Assembly: GCA_022695795.1 (NCBI GenBank)
Contig: MU404108.1
Span: 124,001-188,000 of the forward strand
Source: Biscogniauxia marginata
Lineage: Eukaryota; Ascomycota; Sordariomycetes; Xylariales; Xylariaceae
Reading direction: 5' to 3'
Length of the DNA stretch: 64,000 nt
In this document: positions 1-11,246 of the stretch, piece after piece
Position numbering within the stretch: the first letter of the stretch is position 1
Layout of the letters: each line of letters opens with the position of its first letter
The notes under the pieces: model-generated
Seen by the model: only the letters and a program-made list of their open reading frames with translations
What the model was told of the DNA's origin: nothing
The model's database searches: none
Translations under genes and position numbers: made by a program

Positions 1-334
1 AATTGCAACTTGCACACCTGTTTTTCATTCCCTTTTATCTGTCGTTGAGCTCATCTAGGCCAACGAGGACATACCAACTATCGCCGGTCCGGTCAAGCCG
101 TACCTTTTTTTCCCGACCCTCTTTTGTACAATAACAAGATAATAAGCTAGGTAACTCTGCAAAATAGAAAAGAGAAGAAAAAAACAAGCAAACGTACTTA
201 GTTCACCAAGTGAATGTGATCCAAATCGGCGTATCCTATCCTATCAACAGCTTCTGATTTCATCATCCAAGCATAGACCAGCCATATTCCAGGTGCCAAC
301 ATCATGTTCTCACGTCTCCCAACATCATTCATCA

Positions 335-3300
335 TCACAACACAACATCATCCATGGACCCATCCAACTCCACGACGGATGCTCGGGGCTGGGTGTCAAA
401 GCCTCCGTCGGTGGACGAGCTCTCTAAATCGTTAATACTACTCATAGCTCTAACGAGTTTATCCATCTCGCGTTTGAGCTGGTCTCGGAGTTTTGCCGTA
501 TGTTCGTCTTCCTCCATCAGATGGTTGTAGACATTTTCATCTGCTAGGTTTTAAAAGATTAGCGCACAAGTTCCATAATAATGAACTTCTGAGGGAGGTT
601 AGCGCGACTTACCGGCTCTTCCAAAGACGCCAAGCTTCTGGTCCATGAACACGTCAAGCCCCGAGTCGGCAATTGTCCGGAACAGGCTAGAGTTCACGTC
701 CATAGTGACACGCTCCACGAACCGAGTGGCTGCTGTCATGTAATACCCTCGAACGAACCCGGCTACTTCGATCTCGGTTTCGTATGGGTCCTTGCCGATT
801 TTGGGAAGCTGAGTGTTCAACACCTTGCGCTCCTCATGCTTTTCCTCCTCCGACATGTCTTCGATCTTCTTGATCGGGTAATCCCACTTCACGAGGGCAA
901 CGGCCTTTAGCCGGTGGATAGCTCTTGCGCGTGTCAGTTGGTCCATCTCCTGGGCCTTGTAACGAGTGAACGAATCCTCGTTCATCATATACATCTGATA
1001 GGTTTCAGAATCGTACATCTCCGAAAGACGCCCTCTCTGGCTCCCGACAGCCTGGTCCAGGAATTGCTTCAAATATGTCTTACACTCCTTGAAGATCATA
1101 CGCCGACGCAAAACCCCAAGAGAATCTTCAAGGGCCTGGTTGGAGATCCTCTCGAGGAGCTCAGCAGTCTTACAGATGTAGGTCTCCAGGGGGGCCTCCC
1201 ATTTTTTGACCGCATCGAGACACATTGTTTCACGCACCTCGTCTGGGACAAGGTCACGGGGCATACCGGGTCGCTTTTTCCTCGTTATTTCGTTCCGGAT
1301 ATCCTTAATGTCCATGGCTAAACGACCCAGGTTGAAGTACCTAACAAATGGGCTCTGATAGTCATGTTGCATGCTGCTAGATACGGATGATGCCCTCATC
1401 ATACCAGCCATAACAATGTCTTCTTGCTTAACTGGCGTGGTCGTAGTGGTGGCTTCTGGACGTTGTCGCTTGCTCGGTGTTGCACGAACAGTAGAGTCAC
1501 TGGGACGAGGGCGCTTCGAGGGTGTGACGGCCGAAGCCTCCGTGTCGGCATCCGAGAGGTCAATCGTCTGTAGGTCAGGATCCTTGACGCGGCAAGTTGG
1601 TTTCATCTTAAGAATACAAGCTTGAAACTGGTCGTTCAAGGTGTTCCATTGCGACGAGAATTGGGATTCTTTGATCGCTGTTTTCATCCTCCCAAGGAAC
1701 TGGTACATACTCTTCTTAACTTCGTGCTCCACATTAGGCGGGAGCTCTGGTAGACCTGAAAGCTGGTTCTCGATAGCTCTCAGGCGATGGTAGACTTTTG
1801 TTTTAATAGACGGCAAACTTCGAGAGAAGGCTTCCCCAAGCTGGACGGATATATACGACCTGAGAAGCTCTACACCACATCGGTCTGCATAGTCATCAAA
1901 TTCAATAGGCCAACTGCCAACTTCCCTACTAAAGAATAATTCCTCCCATTTGACAGCCTGGTCAAGGGAATCCTCAGGCGGACGAGAGGTTGCGAAGAAA
2001 CCATGCCCAACAGACTGCTTCGCCCCTTTAAACATGGCGAGCCATTGGGATTCATTGTCCTCTGCTAGCTTGTCGGCCTTGGTCATGATGCCAATGGTGC
2101 GGTCGGCTGCTTTGGCCTCACGAATAATACCGAGCGAAATGGAATTTTCAGGGTCGGCGTTCATGGGAAGTGCCCACATGATAATAGCTTTCTCTCGTCG
2201 GATGTAGTCGCGGGTCAAATTTCGTACGACTTTGACCACATATTCGTCTTCCTCTTGATCTGGTGATAAGAAGACGCCGGGCAGGTCATAGAAACTTAGG
2301 TCGGGTAGCCCTGGACCTTTGATCTCAAGCGCAACGATATTGGGCGAAAACTGAGCATCAGTCTCACGGGTAGCATCTGAATTATTTCATATTAGTAGCT
2401 GCATTTCCCATCTACGCGGGAACGTAGTTTAGGGGGGAGGCTGCATAGACATACCAGCCAGAGCTACTTCCTTCGCAACAGCACCTTCCCCGGGGATGAA
2501 CAGCTCGTGGCTGCGGTTGTGGTTCAGGATAGCTACCTGCGCCCAACGCAATACCTCCTCTATCTCGGTCTGATCGAATATAGTCTTGAACATCTTGGTG
2601 TCTCGGTGGGATTTTTTTACCCAGGGAGGAAATGGATTGGTATTGGTAACATCTGACTTCTTGATCCTGCCACCAGGCGGAGGCTGGAAATCATAATCTT
2701 GCTGCAAAGAAACCGTGCAGCTCCAATGTGCATTGTTGCTGCCGATGAGGCGGATATGTAAAGGGCAGCGAGTACCCACGCCGGCGCTTCGTGGTAAGTT
2801 GACCCTAGCCAAACCAGACATCAAGGTGGACTTGCCGGCAGACTGATCACCAACAAGCACCAGCTCGGGGAGGGCAGCAACATGAGATACGCCAAGCTGT
2901 TGAAGATCACCAAGGGTATCGTTGCATGCTTTGAGTTTCATGCCTATGTCAGTAAATGTAGGATGCGCAAAGCTCTGCTGCGCGAAACTGGTGTCCGCGT
3001 TTTGGGATGACGCAGAGCTGTCGTTACCAGTCTTGTTCTCTAAACGATGCCTCATCTCTAGGAAAATTGGCTCTTGATCGTCATCTTTACGCTGATAAGT
3101 CTCGCGATCATCTTCTTTATGCTGACGAGTTGAGGCGCTCGCTACAAGAAGGTCAGCAACAGAAGCTTCGAGGCGTGGTCTACAAATCTGAGAGGGGAGG
3201 AACTCACGAGCAAGCGACCTAATGAAGGAGGCAGCAGTAGAACGGGCATCAACTGTGTCCTCATGTGTAGCCTCGCGCCTGCGGGTAGTTGCTGGTGATG

Positions 3301-3388
3301 GGGGAGGCATGGTGTTTAATGCAGGTCCAGGAGACTCCGAAACAGCGTCCCTAGGCTCTTCGGGCTCACGCTTGACTCTGCGAGGCAT
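335..3388 (-). CDS. Dynamin-like large GTPase (fungal Mx/dynamin family)
   Basis: Membrane-remodelling type GTPase. Exons 3388-2455, 2376-613 and 543-335, joined by canonical GT...AG introns, give 968 residues with the frame kept at both junctions. G1 GDQSAGKS is at residues 180-187; G3 DLPG lies at the start of exon 2 and G4 TKAD follows (about position 2090). A disordered, charged N-terminal region of about 150 residues precedes the GTPase domain. The stalk follows, and the last exon encodes a short charged helix that could correspond to the GED end. An insert in the stalk at about 1470-1560 contains PSKRPRP and PSKRQRP, which look like paired basic nuclear signals. The chosen ATG opens MPRRVKREPEE; 23 in-frame codons precede it, so a longer start is possible. 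Fungal genomes carry several divergent dynamin-like genes of unknown cargo, and I cannot assign this one to Vps1, Dnm1 or Mgm1. Confidence 0.9.
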
Positions 3389-4671
3389 GTTTGAATATTG
3401 CTGGGTGATGTTAGGTAACGTGCATTTCATCTGATGCTGTGTACGAGAGGCAGGCACTTACAAGGCCTAGGCCCACGGTGGAGTTGAGGCGGGCTGTAGT
3501 AGAATCGGTACCGCCGTGCTCGAATTTTGTAAGGATAATGAAGGGAGTGAGGATAAAAATTAAGGCAAAAGTTGTACGGGGTATAGATGTAGAGGCGAAC
3601 AAGAAACTCGAGAGAGGCGAGGTGAGGTGAAGGGGGGAAGTCGAGATGGGCGAGAGAATCGAGAATACAGCGCCAATGCTCGAGAAAGAAGAAACAGGAA
3701 TCAGCCAGAGGCGCGCAACTAACAGACAACTCCGAGGTCGACTCGAAGGGACCTCATAAGTGGGATAATGCGTGATAAAGGATTGTAAGGAGTTCGGGCG
3801 GGTGCATTAGCAGAGATGATCTGAGTCGAGAGGTACGGGGTGCATTTAAAAAAAGCTGCGACTTCAGGGGTTTGCGGGGGGCTGGTAGTGGGGCTGGTAG
3901 TGGGACTGGCGTCTCACGGACGATGATTGGCTGGCGTCGACAGAACGGGAGCTCACAACCCCTTATACAACTTTGTATGGGGACTTGTGAATTTCTTGTT
4001 AACTTGTGCATGCAGACATCATGTTATACAGGCCATCTATAGATTAACTTGCATCCATTTATCACCATATCACGCATGTCTCATGCGAGATGTTTGCACA
4101 TTGCCTGCATCAGATCTCTGATTGGGTTTTCAGATCACCTAGGTTAGGTACATAGGTATTTACTTGCATGCATGTACCTATGTATATCCCAAGTCCTCAA
4201 TTCACAATGCCTAAGGTACCTATGTAGGCAGTATAAGGTACACGCAGCTACACACAGATAAGAGGTGGGCGAGTATCTGGAAAGGTACCTGAACTTATAG
4301 CAAGACCAAAATCCCAAATCAATTAAAGCCAATATGTGGCTAAGGTAAGGTATCGCCAAATATGGCTACACAGGTACATATACCATATCTAATAAGGTCT
4401 TAAATCAGTCGGACTATAAAACCCTTGTGTACACATACCTCGACCCGGCCAAGTATTTGTACCTTCTTGTTCATATATGTGTACCTAGTAATATAGTATT
4501 TACTACGCGTTCCGTAGGTTCGACTTTCCGTGGGATTTCCCAGGCCGTTATACAACGATATAACCACTAGAACTCAAGAATCACTTACCCTGGAGATCAG
4601 CACCTAATGTTACAAAGGGAGACAAGTTACGCGCTCCCCCGAGTCTAACTGGATCAACTGGTATGCAAAAG
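3389..4671. other. Intergenic region between the dynamin and PAP2 genes
   Basis: No convincing coding exon on either strand. The left part is the promoter side of the dynamin-like gene. The right part, about 4136-4480, is dense in TAGGTA and GGTACC repeats and lies beyond the 3' end of the PAP2 gene. Confidence 0.5.
4136..4380. repeat. Cluster of TAGGTA/GGTACCT motifs
   Basis: Repeated short blocks such as TTAGGTACATAGGTA, GTACCTATGTA and AAGGTACCTATGTAGG occur in both orientations. The same motif family recurs at 9.9-10.5, 12.9-13.0 and 49.7-50.0 kb. Confidence 0.6.
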
Positions 4672-5670
4672 TCAGCTTGGATTTCTTCTCAAATTGGTCA
4701 TCTCATACCCGACATTTCGTCCCAAGATCGGCCCCCCTTCTTCCTCATCATGTACCCTCCTCCAGCCTTCCCTGTCCTCCATCTCTTCCCCGGGTGACGG
4801 GTACGGCTCATGACATTGGCGGCTACTCAATCTCGGCCAATATCTGCGGTAACTCCAGAACCCAACCGTGAAGCCTAGTACTGACCCCACGCAAACATCA
4901 TATACATCATGTCGGTAGTCCTGGCACCGGCTAATGGCGATCATAGTCGCTCCCACCAGTGGGGAGAGACAGATCAGTGAACGGCCGAGGTCCCTCTTGT
5001 CACGGAAGATCCTTAGCTGGCCAGATAGGAACAAGGCTAGATACCCAAGCCCGCTGAATGAAAAGCTGGAATGGCCCGAGGGAAAAGACCGCCAGCCATC
5101 ATGGAGTGTGTGGTGGGCCGTCTCGGTGCAAACGTCGATAGTTACAAGGACGTTCGGCTTGGTGCCGGCGGCCGGTTTACACCGCGCGATCAGGTCAGGC
5201 CTAGGCCTACCTACCATGTTCTTGACGACATCGGTCAGGAACGAGCTCAGGATCAGGGCAATGGCGAGGCCCAGTATGGTGTTGTGGTGCTTGTGGAAGG
5301 ACGCGCGCGCGGCACTGTTGTATAGAAGGAGGACGGCCAGCGGGATGAATGCAGCATATACGATGTTTAGATAGACGGGGACTCGCTCAACTTCGGCGTG
5401 GGGGAAAGCGATATTGAGGTTATTGATGAAGAACATGCGATGGAAGGGCTCGACGAAGAATTGGATTAGGAGGTAGGCTGTGAGGAGGGCCGTAAAGCCT
5501 ACGTAGTCAGGCGCATACGAAGTCTATAGCATGGCATGCGTCAGTCGATGCTAGTTGATAGGCGCTTATAAAGGCAAAAAGAAGAAAAAGGATGCCCATA
5601 CGTTCCAGAACTTTGCGATCGAACTCGGCCAACCTCCCTGGCGAGCAGAAGGGTCGATTCTCGGTGCCAT
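4672..5670 (-). CDS. PAP2-family lipid phosphate phosphatase (DPP1/LPP type)
   Basis: Probably dephosphorylates lipid phosphates such as diacylglycerol pyrophosphate, phosphatidate or lysophosphatidate at an internal membrane. Exon 1 is 5670-5602 (starts MAPRIDPSARQGG) and exon 2 is 5523-4672, with a 78-base intron. The product has 306 residues. The three PAP2 motifs are present in order: KNMVGRPRPD (KX6RP), SFPSGHSS (PSGH) and SRCQDYRHDVYD (SRX5HX3D). Several hydrophobic segments separate them, as expected for a six-pass enzyme. The acidic C-terminal tail is predicted to be cytosolic. The gene is divergent from the WW/FF gene, with about 600 bases between start codons. Substrate specificity cannot be read from the sequence. 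Confidence 0.9.
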
Positions 5671-6270
5671 TTTCGAAAGTCACCGTCCACGAACAGCTTT
5701 GAATAAATTCCACAACATCGCTGTCTCCAAGTAAGAATCTGAAAATAGGTCTGATCAAGGTGGTAGCATACAGGAAGGTCAGGGCGAGAACTTCGAGTAT
5801 CGTGTGCCCTATTCCAACGTAATTATGATGAGAACTAAGGTAGCAAGGCTATAAGTAGAGGTATATGTAAACGATAGCGAGCAGGGAGGTTACATGCAAG
5901 AGAAGCTTGTTGGCCAATGAACCTGAAACCCCACATGACCCCTGAGCAGCTACCAGCTGGCAATGGCCCCATCAGAGTCTGTCAGCAAATGATTCGATAG
6001 CCGCCATTTGCAAGATCCGATCCAGTCAATGTACCCAAGGTACAGAGCTACCTACAGGGCTACAAGGGTGCCTAGACAGAGCTTCGATCAGTTTACTTAC
6101 TGCAACACTGATCTCGAAATCTTTCAAGTCACGTCTAATAACTTGGACTTCAACTTTACCTACCCGTTTTAATGTCCAACAGCCATCCTTCACGCATCCG
6201 AAACACCAATCGCAACCAGACATCCCGCTTCTAAGACTATCAACTAAGTTGATAAAACATTGGGGGGAAG
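5671..6270. promoter_or_regulatory. Divergent intergenic region (PAP2 / WW-FF genes)
   Basis: About 600 bases separate the two start codons, so both promoters must lie here or overlap the 5' ends. No exon was recognised. Confidence 0.5.
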
Positions 6271-8067
6271 ATGTTGAAATCGACATACAAACCCTCGGCG
6301 AATCATCCGCCGCCTCTTCCTCCCGGATGGACAGAACACAAAGCTCCTACCGGCCATACCTACTACTACAACGAGTCCACTAAACAGTCGACATACACTC
6401 GACCGGGAGCTCAGGTGCCTCCCACGCCCCCGGTACCTCAAGATTCCCATGCGAGCTTCTCTCAATACTCCTCCGTGCCCCGGCTGTCCGATCCCGCCGC
6501 CGCGAACGCCTTCCTAGCCCAGTACGATCCCGCGCGACAACGCCAGACGCAAGGCTTCACTCCCCATGGCCGAGGAGGACATCGCGGCCCGGGCGACGGG
6601 AGGGACAGGCCGCGCCCCCAACCTATCGACAAGCCCAAATCAAAAGTCGAAATTCCCGGGTGCGAGCCCTGGGTCCTGGTCTACACCAAGTACGGCCGCC
6701 GCTTTGCCTACAACCCAGTAAAGAAGGCCAGTTACTGGCGCATACCCGAGAAAGTCATGAAAGGTGTGCTCGAGCTGGACATCAACGGCATCAAGGAAAA
6801 GGCTGGCGCACGGACAGAAGACGCTAGCAAGGCGGGCGATGCAGAACCGCAAGCGGAGAGTAGCGGGCCTGTTGGTCAAGACGAAGAAGCTGCGGAGCAA
6901 GAAGAGCTGGGCTCAGACTACGAGGAGGTCGAGGTCACGGACGACGAGGGCGAAGGGGAGGAGGGCAAGGGTGGCGAGGGCGAAGACGGCGATCAGCATC
7001 CCTCGAAGCGCCAGCGGACCGAAGAGCCCGCCGAAGACATGCCCGTCGAGTTCAACGAGGACGACATCGCCTACCAGCTACAAGCCATGGGCGAGGAGTA
7101 CGGCCTCGACCCCGGCGAGTACGACGACGGGAACGCGGACGCCTGGCCCGAGGGCGCCGAGGGGCTGCCCTTCTCGGAGGAGGACGCGCGCGAGACATTC
7201 AAAGACCTGCTCGACGACCACGGCATCAACCCGTACTCGCCGTGGGAGAAGCTCATCGAGGACGGGCGCATCGTCGACGACCCGCGGTACACGGTGCTGG
7301 GCACCACCAAGGCGCGCCGGGACGCGTGGGAGGACTGGAGCCGGGCGCGCATCCAGGCGCTCAAGGAGCGGCGCGCGCGCGAGGAGAAGCGGGACCCCAA
7401 GATCCCCTACCTCGCCTTCCTCCAGCAGAAGGCGAGCCCGAAGCTCTACTGGCCCGAGTTCCGCCGCAAGCACAAGCGGGAGCCCGCCATGCGCGACCCG
7501 GCCCTCAGCGACCGCGACCGCGAGAAGTGGTACCGCGAGCACGTCGCCCGCCTCCGCCTGCCCCCCGACGCGCTCAAGCGGGACCTCGCCGCCCTGCTCC
7601 GCGAGCTGCCCCCGCGCGCCCTCAACCGCGAGACCCCGCTCTCGGCCCTGCCCCCCCGCCTGCTCTCCGACCTGCGCTACGTCAGCCTCGACCCGGCCGT
7701 CCGCGACCCCCTGATCGAGGCGTACGTGCGCACCCTCGGCCCCCCTCCCCTCCTCCCCGACGGACAAGGAGAAGAAGAAGGAGGAGGAGGAGAGGAACAG
7801 ACCGAGGCGGCGCGCAAGGCCCGCGAGGACCGGCGCAAGAGGGAGAGGGCGCTCGAGGAGCGCGAGCGCGCCGTCGCAGAGGAGAAGCGCAGGCAGAGGC
7901 GGCAGCTCGAGCACGGCCGGGCCGCGCTGAGGGAGGAGGAGAGGGAGCTCGAGAGGGCGATGCAGGTCAGGAAGAAGGGCCTGCAGAGCCAGCTTATGAT
8001 GGCTGCCTCCTCGCAGGGGAAGAAGCAGGAGGCGGGTCAGGAGGGGGGTGAGGAGGAGCAGGCTTGA
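6271..8067 (+). CDS. WW and FF domain protein (Urn1/TCERG1-like splicing factor)
   Basis: Intronless, 598 residues. WW domain 1 begins at about residue 12 (PPPLPPGWTEHKAPTGHTYY). A second WW-like domain starts around residue 130 (EPWVLVYTKYGRRFAYN) and retains the W...Y/F...W spacing loosely. An acidic region with a basic SKRQRTEE patch follows. The first FF domain covers about residues 308-365 (ETFKDLLDDHGINPYSPWEK), and further FF-like helices (FRRKHKRE) follow. The C-terminus is a highly charged coiled coil. WW/FF proteins such as yeast Urn1, Prp40 and animal TCERG1 bridge the spliceosome and the polymerase II C-terminal domain; a role here is inferred from domain order. From about 7.1 to 8.0 kb the third codon positions are almost all G or C, which creates long spurious open frames on both strands. 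Confidence 0.88.
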   Translation: MLKSTYKPSANHPPPLPPGWTEHKAPTGHTYYYNESTKQSTYTRPGAQVPPTPPVPQDSHASFSQYSSVPRLSDPAAANAFLAQYDPARQRQTQGFTPHGRGGHRGPGDGRDRPRPQPIDKPKSKVEIPGCEPWVLVYTKYGRRFAYNPVKKASYWRIPEKVMKGVLELDINGIKEKAGARTEDASKAGDAEPQAESSGPVGQDEEAAEQEELGSDYEEVEVTDDEGEGEEGKGGEGEDGDQHPSKRQRTEEPAEDMPVEFNEDDIAYQLQAMGEEYGLDPGEYDDGNADAWPEGAEGLPFSEEDARETFKDLLDDHGINPYSPWEKLIEDGRIVDDPRYTVLGTTKARRDAWEDWSRARIQALKERRAREEKRDPKIPYLAFLQQKASPKLYWPEFRRKHKREPAMRDPALSDRDREKWYREHVARLRLPPDALKRDLAALLRELPPRALNRETPLSALPPRLLSDLRYVSLDPAVRDPLIEAYVRTLGPPPLLPDGQGEEEGGGGEEQTEAARKAREDRRKRERALEERERAVAEEKRRQRRQLEHGRAALREEERELERAMQVRKKGLQSQLMMAASSQGKKQEAGQEGGEEEQA

Positions 8068-8509
8068 TGGGAGAAGCAAGGAATTGTGTCTATTTTAAGA
8101 GGGGGGAATAGAGAGAGAGATTAAGAATTTAACACTTCAGTCGAGTCTCTGAGCATTTGTGTCTAAGCATAAGTATCACAAATAGCGTTGACACATCCCT
8201 TTTGGAATCAATAGATATCTACTCTTTTACAGAGTTTCGGCCATATATTCTTTTTTTTGTTTTACGTTTTTGTCTTTCATATTCCCTACTCAATTTCCTT
8301 GCCCTGAAGGCTACCGTGGTATGGTGCTTCGTGACTATCTACTTCGTAGTTCACCCCCTGTCCCCTTCACCCTCATTGCCATATTTCTTGCGTCATTCAG
8401 TCTCGGGGATGGGAAGAGGGGAAAGAAAAACCTCCGCACCTCACAGCCTACCCTCCGTCAACGTCCCGGCACCATTTCCATCGGTTTCCATCTCGGTAGC
8501 ACCACCCAG
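8068..8509. other. Convergent 3' region (WW-FF gene / dienelactone hydrolase)
   Basis: The two genes converge with 442 bases between stop codons. T-rich and A-rich runs suit 3' UTRs; no coding signal was seen. Confidence 0.5.
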
Positions 8510-9675
8510 TCACAGGAGCCAGTTGTCGAACCAGGTGACGGCCTGGAGGAAGGCCTGCTCCTTGGCGAACTTTTCGTGCTTCTTGCTCGTATCACAGCGG
8601 ACGCTGAAGCCGTGGACGACGCCCGAGTAGAGGTTGATCTGGTAGGGCTGACCACCCTCGGCGAGGATCACCTCCGACTTGTGGCGCAGGTCGGCCGGGA
8701 AAATCTGGTCCGTCTCGGCGGCGGCGATGGAGAGCGGCGCCTTGAAGCCCCGGAGCTCGTCCTCGTCAACAAAGGACGGGTGCGCTATGAAGCCCACCTG
8801 GATGCCGTTCTTGTAGTGGCGGGCGACGTACTGTTTTTTTTTGGTGGTAGTAGTTAGCAATTCCACTCTACTCCTATGGGCACTTCTTCTATTCTCTCTA
8901 TCTCCTTTAGAGACTTGAAAGGGGGCTGGAAAAAGCAAAGAGCGGAACAGGACACAGAACGTACCTTGGCACCGAAGCAGTATCCGACGGCGCCTAGCTT
9001 TTTGACGCCCTTCTCCTCCTTCAGGTACCGGATGGCCTCCTCGACGATGGGATCGACATACTCCGTGGTGTGAGGGTTATCACCTGTGCTACCCTTGGTG
9101 AGCCAGCTTATGAAATCGAAGTCGGCTGGGCGGTTAAGCGATAGCGGGTCTCCGTTGAACACGTCGATTATCAGGGTCAGGTAGCCGTTCGCAGCAAACT
9201 GGTCCGCAATCAAGCGGCTGTTCTGCCAGATGCTGATCACATCCGGGACGAATAGGATGCCGGCGTCCTTGTGAGCCTTGGCCGGGTCCGGCGTCGCAAG
9301 ATAGGCCGCGTACTTGCCGACCTTGAAGTCGGTACCGGTTGGCTGGCCCCTAAGGAGAAAGGGTATGTCAGTTATTCGAGTTCGTTGATTAGAGCATTCT
9401 GCGAAGGTTTAAGCTGGCGGTAGGGGGTGAAACGTGATAGATATCATAGATATCTCAGGAGGAGGTCTACAGTGGCCGTTTATGGCTCCCATTACGCTCC
9501 CGGCATGTAGCTAGCAGCTAGCAAAAGAAATTCTCTTAGAAGTTAAACAGGAGGTGATTTAAAGGGGTTCCAAGTAAGTTGGGAAATTTTTATACTTAAA
9601 AAAAGGGGGGCGGAAGAAAACTCACTCATGCTTGACACCGACAGTGCAACATTGTGCGGGAGGGTGGGAAGCCAT
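8510..9675 (-). CDS. Dienelactone hydrolase family protein
   Basis: Alpha/beta hydrolase related to carboxymethylenebutenolidase. Exons 9675-9626, 9349-8965 and 8830-8510 give 251 residues with the frame kept. The nucleophile elbow GYCFGAK places the catalytic Cys at 141. The acid is Asp186 (AAAETDQIFP) and the histidine is His218 (YSGVVHGFS). Cys-Asp-His is the expected triad for this family. The family opens lactone rings in bacteria; most fungal members have unknown substrates, so only the fold and chemistry class are supported. No signal peptide is seen, so it is probably cytosolic. Exon 1 is only 50 bases and encodes the family-typical start MASHPPAQCC. Intron 2 is 134 bases with a poly-T tract just before its acceptor. 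Confidence 0.92.
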
Positions 9676-9894
9676 GTTTAGTAAATATCTCGAGATAGGT
9701 GTTTTTGTTTTTGGTTCTCGGTTCTTCTTCTATTCGTCAAGCTTCAATGTTTGGTAGAGGGTTTCTCAAATTTGTACGAGAGTGGTGGAATAATGAGAAG
9801 AGGAGGAAGCAGAACAGCAACGGGTCACTAGTTGAAGAAGAGGAGGGGGTTTCAACTTCTTTCCCTTTATGTAGTCACTATAAAGAATATAATA

Positions 9895-10060
9895 GAGGTA
9901 GGTAGGTACCTACATAGGTATTTTAGTGTAAAGCTCGCGTCATCGGTGAAGATTAGATAGGTAGCTTATGTACCTGCCTCTGCCTACCTTTAGGTAGGTA
10001 GTCACCTACGTTACGTTACCTAGCTGATACCTACTTAGTACCTACCTAAGGTAGTGGGCC
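9895..10060. repeat. Dense TAGGTA/TACCTA motif cluster
   Basis: Blocks such as AGGTAGGTAGGTACCTAC, TTAGGTAGGTAG and GTACCTACCTAAGG occur in both orientations and form short inverted repeats centred on GGTACC. Confidence 0.7.
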
Positions 10061-10329
10061 TTGGTCAATCTCCTAAAAATTGCATAATATGTGAGCCAAT
10101 TCCCACCATCCCGAGACTACTCCTGCCTCATATCTGCCGCTCTAGTGCAAGTGTAAGTGATAATGGAAAGGTATCGTCGGACCCTCGGCCAGTTACATCA
10201 TCGGTCCCCCGATGCCGATTGCCCCTCCAAAGCCCCGCATTGAGATCCTTGATGTACCTACCAATAATTTACCTGGTAGCCGCCCTCGCTTCCGCAGAAG
10301 AATTGTTATTCCCGTCGTGATGCGGTGCT

Positions 10330-10480
10330 TAATAAACGAGATCTATCTACCCACTTACAACCTACATACTACATACCTACCTACCTAAGCACCAGCTAAT
10401 GCAGGTTTCGCACTTAGCTTCTTATTACCATATCATTGTTCTACTGATCATGGTAGGTATCTAGGTATCTACAACAACTG
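10330..10480. repeat. Second TACCTA/TAGGTA cluster
   Basis: Contains ATACCTACCTACCTAAGC and TAGGTATCTAGGTATCTA. It is the same motif family as the cluster 300 bases to the left. Confidence 0.55.
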
Positions 10481-10766
10481 TACATGTCCACAGTTCTCGG
10501 TGTAAGTCCTTGTTTCTAATAAACCTGGTCCACACTATAGTACTTGACCCAGACCTACTCTCATGTAATAAGTCGGTGTATAGTGAAATATTATTAATAA
10601 TACCTCTACCTATTTCTCTATGTGTCCATTAAGCCAATCTTTTCTATACACTCAGTATGATCGTGTCGGCAACTTATAGCCGACGCCGAGTTACCCGGTC
10701 CTTTTCCCCTTTCTTCTCCATCGACCTCTTTTGATTCGCCGGCTTATCCTGAGAAACATCGCCGGA

Positions 10767-11246
10767 CTAATTGCGGACCGGTCCCTGTCGAGATACATTG
10801 CGGTCTTGGTCTGATGTCACCTGCGAAGGAGACGGGTTGGCCTGTACTTTCGGGGAAGCCCAGAACGGGACCCAGCCCTTGTTCCTCTGGTCCGACGACT
10901 GCCCCCAAGATCCGCAGCTCTCTATGCTTGGCCGTCCGGCCGGGGGCGTTTGTCTCGAATTGGTCGCCGTGCTGCCGCTAATGTCCAGAGGGCTGACCGT
11001 CCTCGACGGTGGTGTCCTTCTGGTACCCAGCAATAGCCGCATGAACTGGTTTGGCGTCTTAGAAGGATCTACAACCGCGTCGCTTGGAACCGGTGCGCTG
11101 CCCCTACCAGCCTGGGAACCCGTTGTGCTCGGATGATCTTGAGTAGTCGAAGACAAGCTCCTCCTTCGGGTCTGCTTGGGGCTTGCCCGCGGGACCTCGT
11201 GGTTTTCTCTGCCAGACCTGGACGATAGATATCCAACGATCGCCTC
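10767..11246 (-). other. In-frame open extension downstream of a TAG codon
   Basis: After the TAG at 11249-11247, the same frame stays open for 159 sense codons to a stop at 10769-10767. Its composition (Ser, Thr, Pro, Arg and Gln rich, for example RRTPPSRTVSPLDIS) resembles the low-complexity protein upstream. It is either a C-terminal region made by readthrough, or sequence lost to a recent nonsense mutation. Confidence 0.5.

Larger units (their letters stand above)
9676..10766. other. Intergenic region, motif-rich
   Basis: No gene recognised. The centre is packed with TAGGTA/TACCTA blocks (see repeats). The left end is the promoter side of the dienelactone hydrolase gene. Confidence 0.5.

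Noticed and set aside
3431..3461. 5' UTR intron upstream of the dynamin-like gene
   Set aside because: GTAAGT-like and CAG sites exist, but the interval is only about 31 bases, below usual fungal intron size.
7078..8079. 333-codon open frame antisense to the WW-FF gene
   Set aside because: It is a by-product of G/C-ending codons on the sense strand; the Leu/Val/Ala/Gly-rich product has no domain and a second long shadow frame occurs on the sense strand as well.
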